A stretch of 64,000 nucleotides of DNA from Bubalus kerabau. Its lineage: Eukaryota; Chordata; Mammalia; Artiodactyla; Bovidae. The position numbers and the translations under genes were made by a program. Location of the stretch: assembly GCF_029407905.1 (NCBI RefSeq), contig NC_073627.1:155687697-155751696 (forward strand). Reading direction: 5' to 3'. Shown piece after piece: positions 55,241 to 64,000 of the stretch. Each line of letters begins with the position of its first letter. Positions within the stretch are counted from its first letter, which is position 1. The notes beneath the pieces are model-generated. The model saw only the letters and a list, made by a program, of their open reading frames with translations, was not told where the DNA came from and searched no databases.

Positions 55241-56153
55241 CTCCCAACTCCAGTTTTGTCTAAACCCCGTTCACTACCACACTCTGCAGTTTGCACTTGG
55301 GCTCACTGGAGGACCAAATCTTCCATTTCAGAGATCCCCGGTGGCGTGTGCCATGATCCCTTTGCTGCAAAAGTGATCATCTGATAAAGTACAAGGTGAG
55401 ACCCAGACAGGGAGACAGAGGCCGAACCGTCACAGTGCATCTCCACGCTGGCATCTTCAGGAGCGACCACTCAGTTGCATGAATGCTTCTCGGGAGTCAC
55501 GGCAATAAATCTGATGTAGGGCGAAGGCTCCCTCATGCATGTATGACTGGAAGACAAGATGCTCTCTTGGAAACATACACACTGAAGCCAATCAAGCTAG
55601 CCCAGTGCTCTGAAGGGGGGCTCCATAAAGGCACTTCTGGGGCTCCTCATCTGTGCACACCTGATCCTGTGGAGGGTTTCCTCTGGACACACCTGTACCC
55701 CAGCAGCCTAAGCACTGAGGAAAGAGGGCTCAGGAGACAGGCCACAGCTCCCAGGACCCTTCCTTTGTGCCCACTTGTGAAAGTGAGGGTTGAAAGGACA
55801 TTCCAGAGCAGCGCTGCCCCATTAAGCATCCTGTGACAAATTTTGAATTTATTTCAAATAACTTCAGCGTGCGTGGCCACATGTAGCCGGCAGTTTCTGT
55901 GGGGGGACAGCAGAGCTCTGAACTGTGGATTTTCAAACACTGCATCATGTGCACATGGAGTGCACAGATGCCTGGTCCTTCTTCCTGGGTGTTCCATTTC
56001 TGTCTCAAGGGTGCAGCCTAAGTGCGGGGATCTTCAAAGTTCCCCAGGGGATTAGAGGGAGAACAAAGTGGGAGTTCCCTACCTTAAACCATCTTGCAGC
56101 CTGAGTCTGGCCTCTGTAGAAATGGACAGTTCATTCAGAAGGCACCTGCCTAT
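55241..56153. other. Single-copy DNA, no gene seen
   Basis: A weak resemblance to an old DNA transposon near 55845-55920 ('ggccacatgtagccggcag') is noted but not called. Confidence 0.35.
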
Positions 56154-56163
56154 TTAGCCATAA

Positions 56164-56372
56164 GTGTGTTAGTCGCTCAGTCATGTCTGACTCTTTGTGA
56201 CCCGGTGGACTGTAGCCAGCCAGCCTTCTATGTCCATGGGATTCTCCAGGCAAGAATACTGAAGTGGGTTGTCATGCCCTCCTCCATGAGATCTTCCTGA
56301 CCCAGGGATTGAACTCAGGTCCCCAGCATTGCAGGCAGATGCTTTACCATTTAAGCCATCAGTGAAATCTCC
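56164..56372 (-). mobile_element. Bov-tA SINE, antisense
   Basis: Perfect 10-bp duplication ttagccataa at 56154-56163 and 56373-56382. It is the only Bov-tA between 53.1 and 59.6 kb. Confidence 0.92.
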
Positions 56373-56382
56373 TTAGCCATAA

Positions 56383-57254
56383 ACAGAGCTCTAAAAATGC
56401 AGAGGCTTTTTAGAAAGAAGCACCCAGTTTGCAGGCTCCTGACAACTGACTGAAGCTCAACATCTCCCTGGCTGTCTGCTATCCCTGTGCCACCTGCCAT
56501 GGCTGAGGTTTCAGGGCTGTCCCTGCTCCAAAGTTCCAAACCAACCTGTCAGTGCCAAGCAAACAAATGCCCAGAGGTGATTGGTGCAGCCACAGGCTGG
56601 TGTGGGCCCCTTCTGCCCACTGGATCTCACCTGGTGGGGAATTGAAAGACGCCAGCAGAAACCTGATCCTGTCCAGAGCATATGGTGAGCTGCACACCTG
56701 CTTGTTGCAGCACCTGCTGGGCCTCCCAGGGCTATGGGGCGGCAGGCTCAGGTGCCCCAGGCCACAGGCGAGCGTCCGACTCATTTGCATCCTCGACGTG
56801 GCCACGTGCCTGGACGCCAGGCAGCTCTGACAGGGCATGTCACTGCTTTTAAATCTGGAGAAAGCCGTGCATTCAAACCACAAAGCTGTCCAATAGCCGT
56901 CTGGGATCCAGGCTGTCGCCTTCAAGGGCAGGCACGCTCATGTACTCCTGCTTCACAGCAACAACCGCTGCCCACAGATTGTATGTCATGGATTGGGAAG
57001 CTGTGGAGACTTGGGCCATTGAGAGGCCAGCGGCTGTCAAGTCAGCCCCCCTTGAACTTTGTCCTGCAGTCTCCCTTCAGTAGAGGATGAATCTCCCCCG
57101 GGAGAGCTGGGCACAGCGATGTATTTAACAACTCAGGATGGGGTTCTAGTAGTTTCTGCTCTCTGCCATCTTTTCAGGTAAGAAAAGCCTCTATTTTTTT
57201 TTACCATTTTTTTAGATTCCATTTTTTTTATATGGACTGTTTTTACAGTCTTTA
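56383..57254. other. Single-copy DNA, no gene seen
   Basis: GC-rich to about 57100, then T-rich. Frames of 90-148 residues on both strands overlap and are unsupported. Confidence 0.35.
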
Positions 57255-57394
57255 TTGAATTTTTTTACAATATTGCTTCTGTTTTATGTTTTGGCTGCAA
57301 GGCATGTGGGATCTTAGCTTCCCAACCAGGGATCAAACCCACACCCCTGAACTGGAAGGTGAAGTCATAACCAGTGGACCACCAGGGAAGTGCC
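57255..57394 (-). mobile_element. CHR-type SINE, antisense
   Basis: Reversed tail 'attgcttctgttttatgttttggctgc' and reversed head 'ccagtggaccaccagggaagtgcc'. Confidence 0.72.
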
Positions 57395-57989
57395 AAAATC
57401 CCTCTATTTTGGATCCATCTGTACAGCTAAGCTAAAGGGACAATAGCCACGTGTTGGAAACATTATGATCTGACACTTATGTCTGAGGGCAGTGACTGAA
57501 CACCATGGTTGCACTCTCAGGTCCCCCACCCCCCAAGAGAAGAAGTGAGTTTCCTTACTGCCACGGGAGCCTTTTGTGACCTTTTGTGCCCTCGACTGCA
57601 CCAGTGAATAATAAGAAGGCCAAGTGGAAAGGGCCAATTCTGATGGCTCCTCTTCCTGCAGGAACTGGCGGTGGATGCACAAAGGGTTAAAAGTCAACTT
57701 ATCTCCAAGGCCCTCAAGTCACCCAGCCACCTTGCCCTGTCGCCTCCCCTCTCAGGAATTGAGAGCTGGAGCCTCTAACCCACCTCAGGCACCCAGGCCA
57801 TCTGTCACAGGCACAGGGACAACCACGTGCTTGATTGAGATGGGATTTGAAAAGACACAGAAGCCGGGACATGTGGCAACCCAGCCAGGTCCCCGGTGGA
57901 AAGGGAAGGCACCCCATAAAATATTTCAACACTTGAGGCCAGACCTGTGGCTGCCATGAAGTCCAGGAGGAGCGACGCAGAGCACCAGG
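57395..57989. other. Single-copy DNA, no gene seen
   Basis: Nothing recognised. Confidence 0.35.
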
Positions 57990-58270
57990 GCTGCATGCCT
58001 GCCACCCCGCCTGCTCTTCAAGTTGGAGAGATTGAGGCCTTCCTCCAGGCCAGCCGCCAGCAGGGGAGGAAAGGTAACAGGCAGGCGCCTTGTAAGGCCA
58101 TTAGCAAAGAACAATGGGAAGCTGAAAGGGTAACCGGTGAATAGAAGAATGAAAGTTGGCTTATGCCAGCAGCAGCGGGGTGAGCTCGTTATTCCAGACG
58201 GCAGATGGAGGGTGGCCTGGTTGCTCGGCAGAACTCCCGGCTGGGCGGGGGAGGCAGGAGCTGACAGTGG
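57990..58270. promoter_or_regulatory. Candidate conserved enhancer-like block C
   Basis: Repeat-free. It contains a SOX-like aacaatg (58110-58116) and balanced AT/GC segments with CpGs such as 'ggtaaccggtgaat' and 'gagctcgttattcc'. It resembles block B in texture. No coding frame is convincing. Confidence 0.25.
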
Positions 58271-59640
58271 GCGCCAAGGACCCCTCCCATCACAGCGCTG
58301 CCCTTCCTCCCAAAGCATAAGCAGTGAAGGAGCTGTGTTCTCAGCACGTGGGTTTCAGTGAAACCCACTGCACACCCTCGCCTGCCCTGGGAGCCTTCCC
58401 AGACCCTGGGCATCTTCACTCACCTAAGACTGCCTGATGCCAGCCAGCAGACCGCCCCAACCCTGAGCAAGCTAACCATGGGGGAGGAAGTGACCAAAGA
58501 AGCACAGGTCCCACATCCTTCAGCCCAAAGTTTTGCTTTCAGGTTTACACATGTAGCTTTCACTCAAACAAGTCATTTTTGTGTAGACAAGGATGCCGAG
58601 CCTATAGAGACCCCAGAGGAGATACTGGCCAGAGAGCATGGCACGAGGATGTGCACACGATGATGTACACACAGGGAACATGCACACTGGCTGAGCACGT
58701 GCACTCCTGGGGACATCTGAACAGCTACAGCAGAGGCACCTGGCTGCCGCAGACTTCCATCCCACAGAAAGGGGCACCTTAAACCTGGCGACATGGAAAC
58801 TCTGCCTGGGTTTTGGGTGGTAGATGGCTCAAAGTAGGAGGCTGAGATGCCTTCTCCTCCTCCCTGTTTGCCTGTTGTCAAATCTCAATCTCCTCTTAGC
58901 TCCTGCTACCAGATGGTGGGAGAAACATTTTGCTTCTTAGAACTGCACCACAGAGTTTCTGTTCTATTGTAATCTCTGGAGCCAAAGTGGAGCAGACGCC
59001 TGGGGTCAGCTCTCTACCACGTCTGGACAACCAAAATCCTTTTCAGGGTGGGGTTTGCACTTCGGCTCCTGAGCAGGCAAGACTCCAGCTATTTCATCAG
59101 CTTCCTCAGTCTCTGTGCTGGAAAACCATTATTTCAAGAACACATTTCTGCAAGTTTCCTATCTTCATTCAGCCTGTTGCTTAAAAAGCAGTCACCCAAA
59201 ATAAACATGCATACTGAACACATACAGAGAGCTGCCATAAAGAATGCAAATATAGTTGACAGTTTTTCTAGATTAAGGTTTAATGACCACAGATTTTTCC
59301 AGGGGGGATCCTAATAACCCATTGATCCAATAAACTTTCCATTATGTACACAGGGCAATACACCCAGAAATGTTAGTGGCGAATGTTCTGAAGAATGCAG
59401 CTGGTGGCAGCTGGCTTCTGCTCCTCAATGTCTTAATTCCTTCAACAAAGCAATAGGGAGCAGTGTCCTTAGGGCACCTTACATCTGTGCTATGGCGACC
59501 TCCAGAGCTGCTGGAGGCAGAACCTATGTGAATTCCGCAATGCTGGCCACCCATCAAATTCTGCCTGAAATGGTTTCACCTAGAAATCCCCTTCTTAGCA
59601 CTGAGTATTAAAGTAGAACAAATTCTTTGAAAAAAATTTA
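58271..59640. other. Single-copy DNA, no gene seen
   Basis: About 1.4 kb without recognised repeats. Overlapping frames of 60-102 residues are unsupported. Confidence 0.35.
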
Positions 59641-59647
59641 TCAGCCA

Positions 59648-59846
59648 TGTATGTGTTAGTTGCTCAGTCATATCCAATTCTTTGTGACCCCATGGACTAT
59701 AGCTCTGTCCATGGGATTCTCCAGGCAAGATTTCTGGAGTGAGTAACCATTCCTTTCTCCATGGGACCTTCCTGACGGAGGGATCAAACCCAGGTCTCCG
59801 GCATTGCAGGCAGATTCTTTCCTGCATGCGCTACCAGGGAAGACCA
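59648..59846 (-). mobile_element. Bov-tA SINE, antisense
   Basis: Reverse body with a short deletion around the usual 'gcccaccaggctcc', and head 'gctaccagggaagacc'. Confidence 0.85.
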
Positions 59847-59934
59847 TAGATAGATTTTAAAAAAGAAAAAATCAGTCTCCTGAAGGTGATACGAACTTTT
59901 CCAATTTAGAGAAATTCTCTTTTATGTCATCTGT

Positions 59935-60350
59935 ATAAGTTTCCTAATGTTGCCGTAACAAAGTACCACACACTGGGTGATTTACAAAAGAGAAACGTAT
60001 TTTCTCAAAGTTCTGGAAACTACAAGTCCAAAACCAAGGTGTCCGCAGGATTGATTTCTTCTGAGGCTGTAAGGGAGTTCCAGGCTGTTCCCCCAGCTCC
60101 TGTTGGTTCGCTGGCGCTCCATGTCATTCCTTGGCTTATAGACTTATCACCCTAACCCTGCCTCTATCTTCACATGGCTTCTCCTTGTGTGCATGTCTGT
60201 GTCCAAATTTCCCCTTTAAATAAAGATATCAGTTAAATTAGGTTGGAACCCACCCTAATAACCTCATTTTATCTTGATGGCCTCTGCAAAGACCCTCTGT
60301 CTAAGTGGGATCCCATTCTAAGTACTGAGAGTGAGGACTCCAACATGTGA
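59935..60350 (-). mobile_element. MLT1/MST-family LTR, antisense
   Basis: 'tttcctaatgttgccgtaacaaagtaccacacactggg', 'tttctcaaagttctggaaactacaagtcc', 'aacccaccctaataacctcatttta' and 'gtactgaga...actccaacatgtgaatttggg' are all present in reverse order. Nearly complete LTR. Confidence 0.75.
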
Positions 60351-61184
60351 ATTTGGGAGGAACACAAACTGGTCCCCATCAGTCTGCTCCTGTGGTTGTG
60401 TCTAGATAAGGTGTAAGAGAGTGAACTGAAATAGAAATATTTCTTGTCCTGAAGACAAACCCTCAAAGCCAAAGAGTTCTGGGCGAGTCTGGCCTCCAGG
60501 TGCTGTCCTGGGAGCTGCCTCCTCCCAACAAGGGAAGAGGAAGTGGGAGTCACACGCTGGGAGTCATCACCTCCACCCACTCTCTACCGGCAGCAGGAGA
60601 GTATAGCTCACACCTCTCAGACTTGGGAGCCCCTGGAGACTTGCATGTGTGCACACCGCCTTCCACCTCACCTGCAGCCTCACCGAGCTGCTCCCGCTCT
60701 CCCTCCCAGGGATCTCCACGCTTTCTCCTCCCTGGGCCCCGCAGTCATTTCTTGGCTTGTGCGCATCCTAGGACGGTGCCTCCTCATTTCCTCAGGGCAG
60801 CTGACAACAGGCTGCTCTTAGCCTTTAACAGCCACCACCCACCTCCCATCCCTCACTCTAAGTTACCTTCCCCAGTGGGTCCGTCATCTCATCTTCCCTT
60901 GTTCACTGACCGGCTTCCCAAGGGCAGAGCACATGGGTACCTCGGTGCTGCGTTATCTCCTGGATCGATGACAGTGCTGGGCACAGGCTAAGAAGCCAGA
61001 CTGCAGGAAGGACCCATGGAGCTGTTGCCTTGCCCCTACCCCTACACCTCATTTCGTAAATGTCATTGGATGAGATACTTTTAATTAGTCTGACTTCTCA
61101 GAAACTTACCTAAGTAAGTCCTACCAGATGGCAGGTCCCTCTCCAAGCACATGTCTCCTTGGGAGTCTCCCCCAGTTTAAAAAA
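60351..61184. other. Single-copy DNA, possible L2 end
   Basis: At about 60890-60990 'ttgttcactgaccggcttccc', 'agggcagagcac' and 'gacagtgctgggcacaggct' resemble an L2 3' end. The 163-residue plus frame (60500-60991) crosses it and is not supported. Confidence 0.35.
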
Positions 61185-61187
61185 TGC

Positions 61188-61490
61188 GCATCATTATTAC
61201 CATTGTGATCACTGTCATCGTCGCCATCATCTCTACGACCACTATGACCATCACCTTCACCACCATTACCATCATCATCAACACCTTCATCACATTATCA
61301 AATCATCACCCCACCACCAGCAGCACCTTCAGCACTACCATCGCCCTCATCACCACCGCCTTCATCATCATTATCACACCATCACCATCTTCACCATCCC
61401 CACCACCACCATCATGCCACCGGCAGCATGACCATCATCACCACCACCATCACTGTCCCCAGCATCATCACCGTATCTTCTTCATCATAT
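61188..61490. repeat. (CAT)n/(CAC)n degenerate trinucleotide array
   Basis: About 300 bp of CAT, CAC, ACC and ATC triplets with few interruptions. Artefact frames encode His-rich or Ile/Thr-rich polypeptides depending on phase. Confidence 0.92.
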
Positions 61491-61504
61491 CTAATCTTTA
61501 AAAT

Positions 61505-61705
61505 GACCATGCCAAGTGCCGTTTTAAGTGCTTTATCTAAATTGACTCACCTAATCCTCTTTATGGCCTCCCAACGCACATACTGGTATCTGTATTTTAC
61601 AGATATGGAACCTGGAGCACAGAGGCATGGATGCAGCAACGTCACACAAGCAGGAACGGACAGCTGGGATTTGAACCAAAGCAGTCACACTCCGGGATCT
61701 GTGCC
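61505..61705 (-). mobile_element. MIR, antisense
   Basis: 'gtgccgttttaagtgctttatc', 'gactcacctaatcctc', 'tattttacagatatggaacctggagcacagagg' and 'gctgggatttgaacc' follow the reverse MIR consensus closely. Confidence 0.75.
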
Positions 61706-61734
61706 TTTAAGGGATATTCAGATGGGCATAATTT

Positions 61735-62140
61735 GCTATAGCAAAATCCTGGAAACAACCTAAATAATTCCTATAATGGAAGACTATGCAGCAGTGTAAA
61801 TTATTGGGTGACAGGTCTATGCCTCAACATATATGAATGAGCAACATATTTGCTTTTATCTGCAAAAAGCAAATCACAGGATTAATATAATAAAAGCAAA
61901 TCACAGGATTAATATAATATGATCTTACTTGTTGACGTTCAAGAACTGGCAAAATTCAGCAATCTGTGGCTCAGCAACACTTCCAGAAACAGAAAAACTT
62001 TAAACAAGATTAGATAACCATTTATAGAATTCGGGTCAGTGGTTTCTGAAGCTAAAGTGAGAAATGAAGTGTGCATCACATTCTACTGCGAGTCTGCTAC
62101 CACCCAGGCATCTGTATTTTTTGTTATTGTTCCTTCTAGT
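61735..62140 (+). mobile_element. L1M-like fragment with internal 27-bp duplication
   Basis: 'atagcaaaatcctggaaacaacctaaat' and later 'gggtcagtggtttctgaag' resemble L1ME 3' text. An exact tandem duplication of 27 bp lies at 61865-61891 and 61892-61918. Confidence 0.5.
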
Positions 62141-62505
62141 GTAAATATAAATTAGATAGACTCTTGTATGTATAGTATATCTCAGAATTATTTTAAAATT
62201 CTTTTAATCTTCAGTGGGAGAAAAGAAAGTATGATAAGGAGTTTCTAGACCCTTGATTCCGGCTGCAGAATCTTTCAAGTAGGAAACCCCTCTCTCAAAA
62301 TGCCTCCTGTGCTCACAAGGGAGCCACAAACCCAGAGCATTTCCCTCAACAACAGCACCTGAGATGACTTTCCAACTCCAGGTTCCTCTGTCTCCTCGGA
62401 GTGGGTAAAATGCTCTGCAAAGTGATGTTCACAATGGACCTCAAGTGATATATTTAGTTTCTGCAAAAATATATCACCTCTTGTTATTTTTGTTTAAATT
62501 AACTT
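62141..62505. other. Single-copy DNA
   Basis: Nothing recognised. Confidence 0.35.
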
Positions 62506-62517
62506 AAAAGTAACTCT

Positions 62518-62712
62518 CAGTCATGTCTGACTCTTTATAACCCCGTGGACTGTACCTCACCAGGCTTCTCTGTCCATGGGATTCTCCAGACAAGAATACT
62601 GGAGCGGGTTGCCATTTCCTTTTCTAGAGGATCTTCCTGACCAGGAGATTGAACCCAGGTCTCCCATGTTGCAGGCAGATTCTTTATCATGTGAGCCACG
62701 AGGGAGGAGTGC
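62518..62712 (-). mobile_element. Bov-tA SINE, antisense
   Basis: Perfect 12-bp duplication aaaagtaactct at 62506-62517 and 62713-62724. The SINE 3' part is slightly short. Confidence 0.92.
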
Positions 62713-62724
62713 AAAAGTAACTCT

Positions 62725-64000
62725 AGGCCCCGTCTGTCTGAAGGTGTGGGAAACTCAATCTCAGACTCGCCGGACCTCAGGCAGCCCCAAGACCTGGGTG
62801 ACTCTTTCAGCCAGGACCATGGATTGTCACAGGCAATGTTAGACACTCTGTAGCCCCGACTCAGGACTCAGGATCCCCCATCACCCGTGTAGGTCTGCAT
62901 CCCTTATGACATTACCCAGCCCTGACTCCGAGCCCTGTGTGGAGGACAGCTTCTCCCTCAAAGATGCTTCATCACTGAGCTAGGCTTCCATAAGAGCCTG
63001 AGAGGATAGGTCCAGCCTCAGGGCTCTGCTGAGAGGGGAAAGCAATCCGAGGGCCACAGGGGGACAAGAGTGGCATCACATTGTGATAAATGAGTCACCT
63101 CTTCTCTAACCCCGAACACTGTTGGCTCCCATGCAGACACATTCTAAGAGCTTAAGTGTCAGCATCAGTCCCAAAGCTGGCACTTTGGTGGGCGGTGCTT
63201 TTGCTAAATGCACCCTGCCTCCATATAGTCAAAGGGATGATCCACCTCACTTGCCGGCCCCAAGATCTCACTCTGAGCTCTCCATCCCCGAGAGCAGCCA
63301 CAGAGTCCGCAGGTCCCCCTTTCTTCCCACCTGAGCTGCCTCCCACTCTGGGTCCCTTCTCAGCAGTTACTGACCATTTCAGGCACTCTTGGCCAAGTAA
63401 AGTGTTGGGGGAGGAGGAGGGGGCTGGCAGCCTGGAGCTGAGAGCTCAGCCCTGGCCTCCCTGCCCCCAACCCTGCCCGCCTGGGGCAAGGGGCCATCTG
63501 CTGCTGCAGCCGAGGGAAGGCAGCTGGGCCACTTTCAGCTGGGGCCCTGAGCAGGGGGCTAATCTAGGGGTGGCTTTTGACCTCACTACCATCCTAAGCC
63601 CTGGAGAGAATACACACATGTGCACACACACGTGCACACCCACACACACACACACAATGTGCCCACAAAACCCAGGTCTGACTTTAAAGTCTAGTTGTGT
63701 CAACTGGGTCTGTTAATTTTTGCAGATCTATAATTCCTTATCAGTCATTCAAAATCCAAAAAGCTCTGAGAACTGAAAATTGTTTCATAACTCATTTGCA
63801 GGCAAAGGTCAACTTGAGGGGGTGGATGTGAGGCTTGATTTACCCCAGTTTCACTACAAAGTATTAAAGCATCTGCTCTTGGGGTGCTGCCCACATTTCA
63901 CTGGGGTGGTGTGTAGTTCATGGTATATACACAGCTGCAAAACTGGTTCAGAATCCCAGCCTGCATGCCCAGAGAAGGGACCCAGCATCTAGGAAGGCTA
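62725..64000. other. Single-copy DNA, no gene seen
   Basis: Contains a (CA)n tract at 63610-63656. The 186-residue plus frame (63156-63716) reads through this CA tract and overlaps a minus-strand frame. No domain or exon boundary is evident. Confidence 0.4.

Noticed and set aside
60500..60991. 163-residue Pro/Ser-rich frame
   Set aside because: Crosses sequence resembling an L2 3' end. Composition fits non-coding GC-rich DNA.
61159..61431. His-rich 90-residue frame that might suggest a metal-binding protein
   Set aside because: Produced by the CAT/CAC triplet array. Shifting phase gives Thr/Ile-rich nonsense of similar length.
63156..63716. 186-residue plus-strand frame
   Set aside because: Runs into a CA repeat at its C-terminus and overlaps an opposite frame. 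No family recognised.

Overview
This window is nuclear DNA from a ruminant, almost certainly a bovid (cattle, buffalo, sheep or goat type). The evidence is the interspersed repeats: dozens of tRNA-Glu-headed Bov-tA SINEs, headless BovA monomers and BovA2 dimers, 3' ends of the RTE-type LINE BovB, CHR-type cetartiodactyl SINEs and artiodactyl L1 3' ends. These lie over an older mammalian layer of MLT1/MaLR LTRs, L1M, MIR and MER5A. I found no exon, processed gene copy, rRNA, snRNA or functional tRNA gene that I can support. The long open frames are either repeat-encoded or chance frames. The window looks intergenic or deeply intronic.

Layout. 0-10 kb: MLT1 LTR, an antisense ERV solo LTR (590-1291), a BovB tail, an antisense L1 end, several Bov-tA copies, a CpG-rich pocket (5456-5900), an 833-bp CA-rich array (6048-6880) and a three-level nest (L1 containing Bov-tA containing BovA2). 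10-20 kb: L1M and MLT1 pieces with SINE insertions, TG tracts, then an MLT1 element with both LTRs (about 16835-19225) that carries a tiny twin-primed L1. 19-31 kb: an antisense L1 split by a BovB copy that appears to carry transduced flanking DNA, a 31-bp minisatellite, MLT1, BovB, antisense L1 and a CHR SINE split by an L1M+BovA composite. 31-39 kb: mostly single-copy, with CHR SINEs, two MER5A copies, an ancient LTR and a GGAT array. 39-48 kb: the densest SINE zone, with L1M broken three times, two dimeric Bov-tA composites, three BovA2 copies and an L1 with an inverted 5' part. 48-52.8 kb: MLT1 LTRs, single-copy DNA, a TA/CA microsatellite and a BovB copy with a 13-bp target-site duplication. 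53-60 kb: GC-rich and SINE-poor, holding the best candidates for conserved regulatory DNA (54471-55240 and 57990-58270). 60-64 kb: MLT1, possible L2, a CAT/CAC array, MIR, an L1M-like piece and one Bov-tA.

Nothing here forms an operon or a coding system. The content worth a second look is structural: a head-to-tail dimeric SINE form with one shared junction in three copies, possible BovB 3' transduction, two twin-priming inversions, nested insertions dated by their target-site duplications, and a SINE-depleted domain with transcription-factor-like motifs. Repeat family names come from recall of consensus sequences, so subfamily labels are approximate.
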